Assembly: GCA_947652605.1 (NCBI GenBank)
Contig: OX393577.1
Location: 49,637,494-49,701,493, forward strand
Length of the DNA stretch: 64,000 nucleotides
From: Elmis aenea
Taxonomy: Eukaryota > Arthropoda > Insecta > Coleoptera > Elmidae
Direction: 5' to 3'
Part shown: piece after piece, positions 1 to 11,662 of the stretch
Layout: each line of letters starts with the position of its first letter
How positions within the stretch are numbered: position 1 is the first letter of the stretch
Made by a program: the position numbers and the translations under genes
The notes under the pieces: generated by a model
Told to the model about the DNA's origin: nothing
Database searches by the model: none
Seen by the model: the letters and a program-made list of their open reading frames with translations, nothing else

Positions 1-178
1 AAGCGAGATCCCCATCCTGGAAATGTAATCAGGGACACCCTGTATAATGTGCTTGCCGGTCTACAAATTTTGGCAAATATATTTTTAATATATTTTATAC
101 GTTTATTTAAAATGAACTGGTGTGACCAAAAATGCGAGATAATCGAGGTAATGGTTTTTGGAACGCCCTGTATATTTT
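1..178. repeat. Two termini of a CAGGGTG-end repeat family
   Basis: Two repeat ends lie in tandem. The first runs from GCGAGATCCCCA (about 3-14) to ACACCCTGTATA (about 35-46). The second runs from GCGAGATAATCG to CGCCCTGTATAT near 160-175. The same pairing, a GAGATCcCCA motif followed 30-50 bases later by CCCTGTATA, recurs near 4730-4760, 10325-10382 and 12495-12545, which makes it a dispersed repeat end. No coding capacity is visible. Confidence 0.5.
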
Positions 179-1740
179 AAAGCAAAATTATTTAGTTTTT
201 TAATTAACGTCTGAATCTATTTAGTGTCACGATGCATTATATAACAATAACAAATTTTTGTCACCATTAATATACGGTAAGTACGCAAACGAATTAGTAT
301 ATAATCTATTTACACGCTTTAATGGTTTTCCATGGCCTAATCCCACTTTTTGGTGAACAATTGGTCGTTGTAAGTACCCGGGTAGCCGCATCGAAGCACC
401 TATTCAGAAACTACAGGCGTACAAAAGAATTTTTCGCCTTTGTAAGTGCATGATATATTTATTACAACCTTTTACCTCACACCATCAAAAGATTTCTATT
501 AAAGCTGCATTCCGCCACGTACATTTCTTCGTGGAATAACCCAAAATTTCAAAATTTCGTTACCGTGATTTGCTATACTTCCCAAAGCGCAACCAGCAAT
601 GAAATACTGCAAAGAAATCGTGTTGCTAGAATATTTACCTACATTTTAAAATACCGATTTAACCTTAACACCCTTATATTACTTATAACTGAGACTGAGA
701 ATCGTGCAATTTCTAGTTTTGTCTAATTTTGTAAGGTTCCATTAGAAGACAGGTAAATTTTTGACATGTTTTTTAAAGATAAAACGCGCTCCTCACAGAT
801 CTGACAATTTGTGTATTGGGTTGCACGATGAAACTGTTTTAAAATTTGTACTAATTGCAAAAAGCTGTCAGATTTGAAGCCTCGTTCTCGTTTTAGAAGA
901 AATGTTGGGTGTGTACCATAACTAAGATTCATATCTTTTTCGGGCAATTAGGAGGTAATAGATGGTGGTTTCGTCTATACAATAATTTTAAGTTTTAAAG
1001 ACCGCAACAGACAGTTTAATATAATTGATAGGTAAAGAGATAACAACGAACTAGTAAATGAGAGGTGAATATTAAATTAAAGAATATAAAGTTATTTACA
1101 AAATACTATTAGTAATAAATTAAGTAAGATTAAGCAGACAAATACGTAACTGTAACCAGAGGCGTGCTAGCTAAGAGAAGAAGTAAGGGGTGAAAAATCT
1201 CGTGTTGACCCAGAAGAACAATTAACATCTTAAAATTTAGAGTAAAATAGCACTAAAAAGCTTATATACATTTTATTTAAATAAACGCGGTTTTTGAAAA
1301 TTACGACATTATAATGGTTATGCAAGCCAGTCACACTTTCAAAGGGTAGTAGCGTATTTATCTGTCAAGTTTCATTAAAGCTTGCTGTTTTGTTGTAGAT
1401 TCAGGGCCGTCGCGAGGGTATGTGACACCCTCAGACTAACTTTTCATACCGCCCCTTCCAGGTATTGTCATTAAAATTTACTGACAAACACAAAATTTGC
1501 ATGTACTTCTTTGTTATTTAAAAAAAGGTAAACAACAATCGAACAACTTTAAGCAGCAGCCTTCCTCCAACACAAGCATAAGTTATTTGTTTTGTTAAAA
1601 CCGCATGTACCACTTTCTGTCAAAAAAACGATTCTTTAACCTTCAAAACCCAAATGTCAATTAAAATTACTCGATACATCTGTAACTCGATTTACCTCAA
1701 TTGCTCGACTGTAAAAAAGTCCTTTGAAATCGGTCGACAC
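179..1740. other. AT-rich stretch without a supported gene
   Basis: No splice-supported exon or complete transposon is visible. Near 1405-1460 the sequence CAGGGCCGTCGCGAGGG followed by a C-rich stretch resembles the end of a hAT-type element, but no partner end was found. A 74-codon open frame on the - strand at 723-947 has no recognisable domain and was left out. Confidence 0.4.
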
Positions 1741-1750
1741 GAACTGTAAG

Positions 1751-1907
1751 GCCCGATTGGATAAAAGTTAAACCTGAGATTAACCCCGGGGTTAAACAAC
1801 GTTAACCCTAGAACTAGACAAAATGGCAGCATAGTAGACGCTGATTGTGGCTAGTTTTCGGGATTAACTCTTATTTTAGCACCAGTGTTACTTTGTGCAA
1901 TCGGGCC
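1751..1907. mobile_element. Miniature inverted-repeat element (157 bp)
   Basis: The ends GCCCGATTG (1751) and CAATCGGGCC (1907) are inverted copies. TAAG stands directly outside both ends (1747-1750 and 1908-1911), which fits a 4-bp target duplication. The interior carries a short palindrome, TTAACCCCGGGGTTAA, and no coding frame. It is a non-autonomous DNA element; its superfamily cannot be assigned. Confidence 0.55.
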
Positions 1908-2142
1908 TAAGTGTTCTAAGAGTTATCCTTTTTGACCTTGCCTTAATCCTTAAACCTAATTTCATATTTAACCTAACCTTCCTAAATCGACTTTCCTCCG
2001 TACCTTGATTTTTATAAACTTCCCTCGAAAGTTGCGTAAGAAAGGTTTAACCTGCATTAGCCAAAGCGCCATTAGCGTAGTTAGCCTCTAGGTTTAGGGA
2101 GGGCTACATCCCCAAGTGACTAGCATTAACCATTTTCAGCCA

Positions 2143-2412
2143 GTGGCGTAGGCAGAGGGAGGGGGGTAGGGAGATCAGAACTTCCCCCCATAGGGTCGTA
2201 ATTGGATATAGGGCCGAAGAACTGTAAATATTGTTCCAAAAAAAGGTCCTCGGTTCTTTTTGCCATTTATTAACCCCGCCCCATGATGAAACCATCAAAC
2301 ATCCTGCTGCTAAGAAACTGAAAAAAGAGTAGTGTGACCTAAAAAAAAAAAGGTCCTCAGCTCTTTTTGAGTTTAATAATTCCCCCATGGAAGCATCCTG
2401 TCTGTCACTGAC
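2143..2412. mobile_element. Probable hAT-type non-autonomous element, decayed
   Basis: The left end CAGTGGCGTAGGCAGAGG followed by G-runs is typical of the CAGTGGCGTA end class seen several times here (46804, 50220). A plausible right end, CTGTCTGTCACTG, closes at 2412. The flanking 8-mers do not match, so the boundaries are uncertain. Two near-identical tracts around AAAAAGGTCCTC (about 2237 and 2350) show an internal tandem duplication. Confidence 0.3.
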
Positions 2413-2419
2413 TACATCG

Positions 2420-4220
2420 GAATAGTTTTATGCATTAAAACTTAAAATTAATATAAGTATAAAATTTTATTAAAAGTTAAACAAAAAAGAAAAATGTACA
2501 GAAATCATAACGGCGGTAATTTATTACTCCTATTACAAATCATTAAAAAAAAATTATACCATTTAAAAATCATACGGTTAAGAGTGACAAAAATTATAGT
2601 CAATGATTAGTAAGAATATCTAACAAATATCTAGTTGTATCCTAGTTTAATATTTATTTTTTTGTTATTTTATATAGCCTAATTCTACGAGTTTTTAGTT
2701 AGGTACTGATTACATTTTAATTGCAAGAAAAAGTAGATTATTATTTTGAAATAAAAGATGGTATATAAGTAATTAAACAGAAAAAATTAATGGATAGAAA
2801 ATTTAAAACATAATGCTTACTAAACTAGGTACTTACGTTACAAATAAAAGCACAGTTTAAATTTGAACTTATTTATAAGTTAAAATTTATCTTCCGGTTT
2901 CCTCTGGAACCCAATTCAGCAAGAATTTCTTCGCGATTCGTTTTTTTTTTAAGTTTTACTTTCAATGTTGATAATTAACAAATTATTAAACCTTTCTTGA
3001 GTCATTCCACTGAGCTAGGGGGGCTAATGGTAGGCTTAGTAGAGGCTTAGCCCCTCTAGTCCCTCCTAACTACTCCAATGCCAAAGCGCATGTTATAAAA
3101 ACAAGAAGTGAAGTGTATAGTTCCACCAAGACTGTTCACATTTCAAAAATTGTAATGGCGCAAATGCATAAATCTGGATTCTAATTGCATCTTCATCTTA
3201 TATATACCATGTAACTGTTTCTCTTTTTTTTTTATAAATTCCACTAGTAGTAAACATTGGAACTAAAATCACCTAGTATTAAGACACTTTTCATTTTTAA
3301 AATTAAGTACAAGTTTATTACAATAAAAAGTGATTTTTATTATAAAATGAATGTCATTTAAAATAACTTTTAAAGAGATAACAAAAGAGCGATAACATTT
3401 GGCTTGCATCAGATTAAAACGTTTTATTTTTTATTTTATTAGTTACGTAACATTTTACTGCACCTTTATTTACCATTTTTGATAAAAATCTCGTAACTTA
3501 AAGATAAATTAGTACAATCGAGGCAGGTGAATAAATATTTTAGAGTAAATATACTACCAGATAATCAATTCTTTCCACTGCCATATGTTTTACCTCAGTC
3601 CTCAGTCTAACTTCACACTCGTCAAAATTTTACTGTGGAAGCCCAGCTACCGCACCTTTACTGCCGATTTTATAGTTTTCAATGTGTTTGGATTTCTATC
3701 CTTTATCTTTTATGTACCAAGCCTTAAGTCACGAGGGAGATGACGACACGTACATTGAACAAACTAAAAACATCCCTATACAAATACAAACAGCCATGTG
3801 AATCCGGAAAACATAACAACCATGTTATTTTTTGCCATTTGCCACATTAAGTTGTCAAACAGTGTTGATGTACAAGTGTTTTTATAACTAATGCCGGTAA
3901 ATCTTATTTATTTTTGTTACTTTTATTACGTTTTGTGTGTAACCTTAAAAGACTTTATTGAAAACTAAAATCTAGTTTTTTAATCAAGAACAGAATGCTC
4001 TTTTAATGGGGTCACAGCCAATTACAACCAATATTGATGTTAAAATAATAAAAACAAAATGAAGATAGGTAAAATTAAGTAACAAATTTCAAATATACGG
4101 TAAAAAGTGTCCTCATAAATTTGTAATATATTTTAAGTATGATTTCAAATAAGCAAATTATAAGCAAAACAAAAAGTTAAGTTTTTTTTTATGAATAACG
4201 CAAAAACTAAATTTTTTCAA
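2420..4220. other. AT-rich stretch, nothing recognised
   Basis: No gene or complete element was seen. The only structure is a small palindromic G/C-rich patch near 3010-3065 (CTAGGGGGGCTAA against TTAGCCCCTCTAG), probably an old repeat. Confidence 0.45.
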
Positions 4221-4226
4221 AATATT

Positions 4227-4513
4227 TTTTTTGTGCGATCGTACTAGAAACAGCTGTTTGACGGACGCGTTAGCAACCATAAAGTACTGCATTACCGGCC
4301 CTATCCTTAGCAACGGCCGTAAAAGTTACTTTTCAGGCCGTTACCCTTAGCAACGGCCGAAAAAGTAACTTTTACGGCCGTTGCTAAGGAGAGGGCCGGT
4401 AATGCAGTACATACGCCGTCATCTGTCTGTGACAGAATGTCACGTAGTTTCTAACCTATAATTTTGAAAATTACTAAAAATTTAAATTGTTTTTAATTCG
4501 ATCGCACAAAAAA
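4227..4513. mobile_element. Foldback miniature element (287 bp)
   Basis: Perfect 15-bp terminal inverted repeats, TTTTTTGTGCGATCG, open at 4227 and close at 4513. Inside, 4284-4410 is itself a near-perfect hairpin from GTACTGCATTACCGGCC to its complement, containing repeated blocks of AGCAACGGCCGtAAAAGTtACTTTT. There is no coding frame. It is a non-autonomous element or hairpin MITE; I cannot assign a superfamily. Confidence 0.6.
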
Positions 4514-4527
4514 TGTAATATGCACCT

Positions 4528-4626
4528 CGGCCAAAACGTACTTTTTCGGCCTTGCCTGTTTGCTGGCCTCGACTACGTCTCGGCCAGCAAACCAGACGCG
4601 GCCGAAAAAGTTACACTTTTTGGCCT
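4528..4626. repeat. GGCCGAAAAAGT palindromic repeat
   Basis: A 99-bp hairpin with arms built on CTCGGCCA and GGCCGAAAAAGTTAC. It shares the GGCCGAAAAAGTTACTTTT module with the element just upstream (4227-4513), so the two are probably related. Confidence 0.5.
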
Positions 4627-4813
4627 TGATACATAAATAACTATTTATAGAATAGTTTCTTTTAAATTTGGTAGGTCATTTTAACTTATTTAACCAACTG
4701 TGTATCTCTTACTTTACCGTTTACGAGATCTCCACGCTGTTCACGATAACTGCGACGCCCTGTATACAGTCTTCAGAATAAGATACATTTTTTATAAATC
4801 TTGTTTTGTAGTG

Positions 4814-5920
4814 CAGGGTGGGCAAATTTCGATGTTTTAATAGGGAATCTCGGTAACTATAGGAGGTATCAAAAAACGGACCGCGCATCCTCGAGAAAAA
4901 GTTAATGGTGAAAACTATAATGGGTTATCTATCGTCTTTTGTTTACGAGTTATCGCCGATGACTCGATTTTTCGACTTTTCGTTTTATGACTGTATCTCG
5001 CTTGTTTATGAAAATAAATAAAAATAATTTTGACGTTCTACAGGCACTTTTTTGATAAGAATGCAGTGGCATAAACAATTTAAAAAAAAAATCGAAATTC
5101 GAGTTGTGACATAAAGTTGTATTTTTTTAAATGGAACCCATAATTGGCTATGATCTATTTAAATTCCTTATTTTTTTGTCATTTCAAATATATAAGGGTA
5201 GACGTAGTTATTTTCAATAATATGCAAGTTGCCAAAGTTTTAAGACTTTTTTTTTAAATTATAGTAGGCTGTGAAAACAAAAACTAAACAAGGTGTAAAA
5301 CATTTTAAAACTCATAAGTACAAGTTACGAAGGTTTAGTAATTTGTTGTTGCGTTAACATTATAAATATATGAAAATAAGAAAACAACGATATAATCGTA
5401 ATCTGCAGTACCTAATGTAGTTTATTGTAGTTTATCTTATGTTCAAATATTTATAATGTTTATCACAACAACAAATTAACTAAAAAAATTTCGCAACTTA
5501 CATATTATTGAAAATAACTACATCAACCCTTATGTATTTGGAATGACAAAAAAATAAGGAATTTAAATAAGTCAGCCAACTATGGGTTCCATTTAAAAAA
5601 ATACAGCTTTATGTCACAACTTGAATAAAGATTTTTTTTTGAAAAATTGTCTATGCCACTACATTCTTATCAAAAAAGTACCTGTAGAACGTCAAAATTA
5701 TTTTTATTTATTTTCATAAACAAGTGAGATATAGTCATAAAACGAAAAGTCGAAAAATCTAGTTATCGGCGATATCTCGAAAACAAAAGACGATAACCAA
5801 TTTTAGTTTTCACCATTAACTTTTTCTCGAAAAAAGAGATCGAGGATGCGCGGTCCGTTTTTTGATATCTCTTATAGTTACCGAGATTCCCTATTAAAAC
5901 ATCGAAATTTGCCCACCCTG
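4814..5920. mobile_element. Full-length palindromic element A (1.1 kb)
   Basis: The segment is one long inverted repeat. The left arm begins CAGGGTGGGCAAATTTCGATG (minus its last base at 4814-4833) and the right arm ends with the complement at 5920. Matching continues through the GGACCGCGCATCCTCGA and TTTAAATGGAACCCATAATTGG regions almost to a centre near 5400. There is no transposase frame. Interior and subterminal sequences match the palindrome at 45045-46268 (shared CTATTTAAATTCC, TATATAAG and CGATATAATCG), so both belong to one family. The ends resemble other CAGGGTG termini across the window. A 68-codon frame in the right arm is a chance product. Confidence 0.85.
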
Positions 5921-6145
5921 TATATGTTTTGTTACACAATGTGTTTTCACATCGCTTGCAAGCGAACACTTTTTTTTTAATAAAAAAAGAGCTCCTTAAA
6001 ATTAAATTTTGTACTTAAGTGTAATGATTAAATCAAGTGAATTATGTCTTGCAAACGCAGAGTAATTGTATAATGCTTACTGATTCAAAAATAAATTAGT
6101 TGTTATTGGTCCATCACTGTTTTTATTATAAACTTTGTTTTTAAA

Positions 6146-6446
6146 TCTATACATATATATAAAAGAGCTTGTTTGTTAGTTTGTTTGTTTGTTTGTGTGT
6201 TTGTTCGCTATAGAATCCTAGGTCCGTTGACCGATCGGGACCAAATTTTGCACAGTTACTATTTAGGACCCAACGGATCAAACGTCGTATAAAGGACGGC
6301 CGGAACTACCGGGAACGGACGGAAACGGCCGGAAACGTCCGGAAACGTCTGGGAACGTCCGTCGAGCGCGAGCGCGCAGCGCGAGTAGTGTGTGATTGAT
6401 AAAAGAGAATTGTAATCACCCGTGCAACGCCGGGTCAATCAGCTAG
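6146..6446 (+). mobile_element. Short non-autonomous Helitron (copy 1)
   Basis: It starts with TC (TCTATACATATATATAAAAG) after a host A. It ends in CTAG before a host T, with the hairpin CCCGTGCAACGCCGGG about 11 bases upstream of the end. TC...CTRR ends, a 3' hairpin and A/T insertion are the Helitron signature. The 5' third carries a GTTTGTTTGTTT tract followed by TCGCTATAGAATCCTAGG, also found in copies at 21563-22083 and 25498-25790. The interior has a tandem of GGAAACGtCC units. It encodes no Rep/helicase. Confidence 0.8.
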
Positions 6447-6505
6447 TCTAAAATAAATGCAAAACTTATCTTTGCCCACCTTACGCTATAGTCTTAAAAT
6501 AGTTG

Positions 6506-7175
6506 TGGGTGATATTCCCGACAGTCAACTTTTCTGCAATAAACTTTCTGATAGTTAACTTCCTGACAGACTAACTTCCCGACAGTCCAACTTCTCGAAA
6601 AATAGATTGCATTGTTTGGACCAAAAAACATTTAAAACAACTTTATTTATTTTATCCGTTACAAGAGCATATGAGACTTACATAACCTGACCTAACTTAA
6701 TTTAAGCTAACCTAACTTAACCCAACCTTATCTGACCCACGGCTTTGATAATCTTTCAGGAGCACAGCAAATCTGATAAATAGTTTGCAAAATATAATTA
6801 TAAGTTTAATACATTTATACATATGTTTGATGTGTAAATTATTTCTTTTGAGTTTGATTGCAGTAACGTTAAATGTTTTCAACCACCTTTATATAATTAT
6901 TTTAAATTTACAGTTACCCAATGTTGTTTGTTTTTCGGGTAATTTATGCTTGTTGGAGACCGGCGCGGCTGTCAGGTATTAACGCTATGTTCTCGTGTTT
7001 AAACGCTACGTTCACTCATGTAAGCGTTTGGGCGTAAAACTCATTATAAAGGTTTTTGCAATCAATTAAAAATTACAACTAAAAAAACTTTCACCGACCT
7101 TTAACCTCATCCTCGTTCGCTTGGACAATAATAAAGGGTCAGGTTAAAGGTTGGTTAAGGTTTTATGTTTTTTAA
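6506..7175. repeat. CTTCCCGACAGTC repeat region
   Basis: A short array of degenerate units of about 15 bp (aACTTCCCGACAGtC) lies at 6506-6600 and a CTTTAACCTgACC / GGTCAGGTTAAAGGTTGG module at 7095-7170. The same two modules form a compact palindrome at 16461-16684, so this looks like an expanded or interrupted copy. Nothing else was recognised between them. Confidence 0.45.
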
Positions 7176-7179
7176 ATGC

Positions 7180-8460
7180 ACCAGTGGCGTGCAGTCCATG
7201 AATGCGTTGGATGCGGCGCATCCCTTAAAATTTTGAAATATTGCATACACTAATGTAATGCATAATTTGTTTTTCTAAAATTAATTTGTAAAGACTAATT
7301 GTGCAACTATTATGTCCATTAAAAGTTACATTTTCAAATTGAGGGGAAAAAAATCTTATAATATTTCCCATTTGTCTGACTGACTCATTTAACCCCGTGA
7401 ATGCGGTGTAGCGCTCAGCATCTAGGGCTGGACTCGTAACACCAGAGATATAGAAGTTAACGCATGCGTATTAAGTAGCAGTAGATGAAGCTATATGCTA
7501 GCTGTAGATGCTGTTTTCAAAACAGCATCTACAGCTAATGCACAGGATAAATTAAATGTGGGCCATAAATGTGTAATGGGTCACAACATTCATAAATACT
7601 TTTACGCACAAACGCTTACAAGTGAACACACCGTTCATATGACAGCACCGCCGGTCTCCAACAAGCATAAATTACCGTTTTTCGTACCCCTTAAAATATT
7701 AAAAAAATTAATAAGTACGTAAATAACCACAAAACATTGTAATTTGGGGTACATAATTTAGGATTAATTTTGAGAAATTGTAATCTTTCTATGTTTACTT
7801 AAACAAACGCTCTATAAATTGTGTCAAAAACTAGATGATAACAATATTTACTATCCTAGTCTTTCATGTTTGCAGTTAGCTATAACACATTATTTGTTTA
7901 TGCTACTATATGCCTTCGCTCGTTGCTTTTACAACTGTGGGGTTACGCGCAAAATTTGTTTTGGGTGGGTGTCACTTAAAAAATTGGATTTTTAGAAATA
8001 TGTAAATCAATTTGTGGGAATTTAGGTGTCATTGTTAAAATTATGATATAATATTATAAGAGCTCAAAAAAGTTGCCAAAACAGCATGAGAAAAACACTC
8101 TACATAAATTTATTAAAAAACCATAAATATTGAAACAGCAATAAATATTTATAAATAAAGTCACCAGGCCCACACACGTGCTGACGGAATTATAGGATTT
8201 AGTAGGTAATCATCTTATCATACTGGTCCAATAAATAAATGCATAAATAATTGTAAGAAATCTCGATTTAAACGTGAGATTGCTCTTCACAATAAAAAAA
8301 TGTCAAAAATGCGTAGGCAAAAGATAAAACCAAACCTTTCTTGTTCTTTCGTTCAATTGTTTCAAATTACCTTCATAGCCTACTCGAAAATATTACTTTG
8401 ACCTAATAATTAACAATAAAATCGCGATATCTCGGAAAATATCAATTTTAGGTATAAAAC
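7180..8460. other. AT-rich stretch with an unpaired hAT-like end
   Basis: CAGTGGCGTGCAGTCC at about 7193 looks like one hAT terminus. An imperfect hairpin, GCTGTAGATGCTGTTTT against AAAACAGCATCTACAGC, lies at 7500-7535. No partner end and no gene were found. Confidence 0.35.
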
Positions 8461-8509
8461 AGTATCAATGTTTTCGAAAGAGAATTAAATTTTCTATAAG
8501 ACGGTGTAA

Positions 8510-9010
8510 CAAAATATAGGGTGTTGTATTTAAAAAAAATGAGTTATCGATGTTTAAAGTTTCACAAGTTTGACCAAGCGTAAAAAACGCCCTGTATAAT
8601 ATTTTAAAAATATAGGTGGTGCAAAGTGTTACATAATCTATTGTCAATCTTATCTCCAAGCGAATTTCTTGAGACTTCTCAAAGTTTTTAAATGTTGAAA
8701 ATTTTTGAAAATACTGTATTTTCATGAAAATGCGATTTTCACGAGAACGGTTGACTTTGGACCCATATGACCTTATACATTTTTTAAATTAAATTTAAAG
8801 AGGAATCCAAAAATGTAAAAATATACAGGGTGTTCCATAAGAAAAAGTATAACTTTGATATGGCACTCTTTTTTGGAGCACCCTGTATATTTGAAAATAT
8901 TTTTTAAATGTAGCCCTTATTGACTTACATAATCTAACAGCGACATAAATTGGAAAATATAAAGCGTTTCGCCATAAAACTCCGACGCGTCCGTCGTGAC
9001 TCACCCTATA
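8510..9010. repeat. Cluster of CAGGGTG-type termini
   Basis: Several ends lie close together: CGCCCTGTATAAT near 8580, ATACAGGGTGTTCCATAAG near 8823, and CACCCTGTATATTTG near 8880. The block TTTAAAGAGGAATCCAAAAATG at about 8795-8815 recurs inverted at about 35935-35960, so a dispersed family is involved. Local inverted pairing of CAGGGTGTTCC and GGAGCACCCTG marks a small foldback at about 8824-8888. No coding frame is supported. Confidence 0.5.
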
Positions 9011-9586
9011 TATTTTTTAATACAATACATCGCCAAACCCGAGCGTATTGTCTATCTTTTCTCAATCAGATTACTTTCTCTTTCTACGGTGGTAGGCAAC
9101 AACGTGACATAAAATCAGTCATAAACACACGTAAAAACAGTCATAAAAGCACATGTGTGTAGAAGAAGAAGTAGATGGTGATAGATTTGTAGACACATAT
9201 GTACATTTAAAATAATTATCGGCTTATATCGGGTGATCGAAAATGATTAATGCCCTCTAATCTCAGTCCGAAAATAAAATAACCAAGTTTATGTTGGTAT
9301 TCCAGAATTTTATTACAATTGTACATATAGCATTGCATTCTATGTTTCCAAAATATTTACCTAAAATTGTTGGAAATTTAGGAAAGTTTTATTGTAGGAT
9401 TAGCCTTTTTTTTTGCTCGACAAAATTTTTGAGAGAGACAAGCGACTAAAAAGTCATCACTTGAGGATTTAGGGCATTTTTTTAGGACTCGTTTTTCCAA
9501 AAATGTTTACCTACTGGTACGCCACCATAGTGTCTACTACATACCGGTACAACATCTTAAAAAGATTGGGAACCTCTGTTCTAGAT

Positions 9587-9941
9587 CATTGTTTCTCAAC
9601 CAAAAACATACCACGAACCGAAAAAAAAAGAATGTTGTTACGCGTACTGGCGACAATACTATTTCAAAAATGTCTTAATTAATTTTTGTAGAAGGACCTG
9701 CAAACTACATTAAGCAATAAATATTTTTTATTTACGGAAAACATCGATCGCATAACTACGTTGTTAAAAAAGATGATAAAACCTTCATTGCCTTTTCATT
9801 TGACCATGGGCTTTTACATGCTAATTGTAGTAGCTTTAAACTGTTTTTAAGTTGGCTTTGTATTTTTAAAGTTTTCGCGGACCGGTTAGATTGGTGTTGT
9901 GGAACGGTATCAGTCCACGAATAGGCGGTTGAGAAACACTG
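9587..9941. mobile_element. Non-autonomous hAT element (355 bp)
   Basis: The ends are CATTGTTTCTCAACC (9587) and the complement of CAGTGTTTCTCAACC (closing at 9941). The flanking 8-mers TTCTAGAT (9579-9586) and TTCTAGAC (9942-9949) match at 7 of 8 bases, as expected for a hAT target duplication. The interior retains subterminal TGGACTGATACCGTTCC but no transposase frame. This is a well-supported miniature hAT element. Confidence 0.8.
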
Positions 9942-10324
9942 TTCTAGACTGCTTATTCTAAATACTATTGCAATTTTAATTATGCATTTAAAGATTACAT
10001 AGAAGATTGGATATTAGGAAAGAATATTTGGTTAGTAAAAACTAGGAGAGACGGCCGAAAAACATCTTCACACAGATCAAACGATCTAGAAATGATTGAT
10101 TACTGTTCATACTTTATTTTTGTGCCTTATACACAAGATGTCTCAGCAAGGGAATTTTGCTTAAGCTAAAAGATACGAAGTCGTTTAAATTGGGCTAAAG
10201 CTGAGTTATTTGGTCTAAATTCAAATCTGAAAAAGACATTTCCATCGCTTTTAGATTTAAAAGTTTTCAGTATTTTTTTTCTAGTAACAGACAATGCAAC
10301 CTTTGTCCAATTTAACCGGCTTCA

Positions 10325-10382
10325 TAGCTCTTAAGATAAGCGAGATCCCCACGTTGAGCTTCGAATTTGACACACCCTGTAT
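10325..10382. repeat. GAGATCCCCA...CACCCTGTATA repeat end
   Basis: AAGCGAGATCCCCACGTTGA followed by ACACCCTGTATA repeats the arrangement at the window start. It lies about 100 bp upstream of the putative TATA box of the Ly6 gene, so the promoter-proximal region contains transposon-derived DNA. Confidence 0.5.
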
Positions 10383-10479
10383 AAAAAGAGACGTCGAGAG
10401 AACCTCCCATAATTAGAACATTGTTAGCGAAAACAGTTTTAGAACCGCTGGAAGACTTAGGTGATAATTTACGGCTTTT

Positions 10480-10488
10480 TATAAATAG
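10480..10488 (+). promoter_or_regulatory. Putative TATA box of the Ly6 gene
   Basis: TATAAATAG at 10480 is a near-consensus animal TATA box. Transcription would be expected to begin about 30 bases downstream, near 10510, giving a 5' leader of about 130 bases before the start codon at 10641. A second, weaker TATTTAATA lies near 10590. The assignment rests on position and consensus only. Confidence 0.4.
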
Positions 10489-10640
10489 AGCAGCACACAG
10501 AATACAATGGGGATTTCATTGAATTAGTATTTAGAGTAAATACTCAAGAAATGAAGTAAATGAACGTCTGAAAAATCCCATGTTGACGTAAGAGCGCTAT
10601 TTAATATAGTTGCAGACGTATCTGGGTCGTGCGTTATAAA

Positions 10641-11128
10641 ATGAAAATTCTGTATTTATTTCTTTTTTATGTTATTGTAGAAACAGGTAAGCATGTTCTT
10701 TTATTTTAATTGTGAATTTATTTGGTAAACTTGAGTAATTTGTATAGGCGAAACGCTAAATTGTTATGCTTGTCACGAAAACAACGAAGGAGGCTGCTCG
10801 CTAGGAGATCCAATACTCATGGACATTGTTATGTGTAAGGATTCAAAAAGACATTTATGCGTTGAGTATGATTTTATAAATGCAGGTGAGGATAATAATT
10901 TTGTTGGTACATGTTTTTGAGACGACGATTAGAAACTCATGAATATGCAATAAAATAAATGCAATTTCAGGGGTTCGAATTTTCAAGAGAGAATGCGCGG
11001 AGAGCAATATTTGCTTAACTTTATCAAGTCTCAGTGTGCGACGACCAGACCAATACAGCATAATTTCCTGTAACCTCTGTGACACTGATTTATGTAATAA
11101 ATCGTACCTAGGTAACGACATTGATTGA
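10641..11128 (+). CDS. Secreted Ly6/uPAR-type three-finger protein (3 exons)
   Basis: The exons are 10641-10686, 10748-10885 and 10971-11128. All introns are GT-AG (GTAAGC...TAG and GTGAGG...CAG) and both are phase 1. The product is 113 residues. A hydrophobic signal peptide (about residues 1-16, MKILYLFLFYVIVETG) is followed by one Ly6 domain with ten cysteines, opening LNCYAC and closing CNLCDTDLCN, the family's C-terminal C..C....CN signature. Insect Ly6 proteins such as Boudin and Crooked act at the cell surface or as secreted factors in junction, channel or signalling roles. Most carry a C-terminal hydrophobic tail for a GPI anchor. Here the frame stops 8 residues after the last cysteine (KSYLGNDID follows CN), so the product is probably secreted without an anchor. 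The phase-1 intron after the signal peptide is usual for the family. The specific paralogue is unknown. Confidence 0.88.
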
Positions 11129-11195
11129 AATATTGACTTGCTACTAGCATAAAGCAAATTGTTGGAATTAATATGTTACCGCAAAACAGTACTTA

Positions 11196-11201
11196 AATAA
11201 A
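11196..11201 (+). terminator. PolyA signal of the Ly6 gene
   Basis: AATAAA lies 67 bases after the Ly6 stop codon, giving a short 3' untranslated region. It is the first canonical signal downstream. Confidence 0.55.
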
Positions 11202-11662
11202 TATGAATGCTAAGACTTTGTGTTTTCTGAAGCTTAGGGCTTAGGGCATGTTAAAAGGATTTGCAAAGGAGTCTGCGCTATTGATAAATATGTGATCAGG
11301 TTACAATTTAATTAATGTTACTAAAATTTATATTTATAGGTATATGAAACATCATTGAAAAGAGAAGAAAATAAGCTCTCGAATGACACTAAAATCAACT
11401 ATGGATTGCATTAAAAAAAAAATGCAAGTTTATGCTGTACCTACCTACCTCGTAAAATATGCAACATTTAAAAAAATGATTGCGGCCATTTTATAGCTAA
11501 TAAAAATATCTACCACTTTTGTAAAAACATTTATTTGCTATATCTCATAGCAACTGAGATAAATTCATGTAAATAAATGACACATTTTTTGTTTTTCATC
11601 AATATCAAAAAAACTTTGATTTTTTTTTCAAGAACAAAAGTATCGCTGTATTGCTCTATTAA

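Noticed and set aside
723..947. 74-codon open frame on the - strand
   Set aside because: No domain, no splice sites and no recognisable neighbours. It could be coding but nothing beyond openness supports it.
5763..5969. 68-codon frame on the - strand
   Set aside because: It lies in the right arm of palindrome A, and the matching left arm shows no conserved frame.
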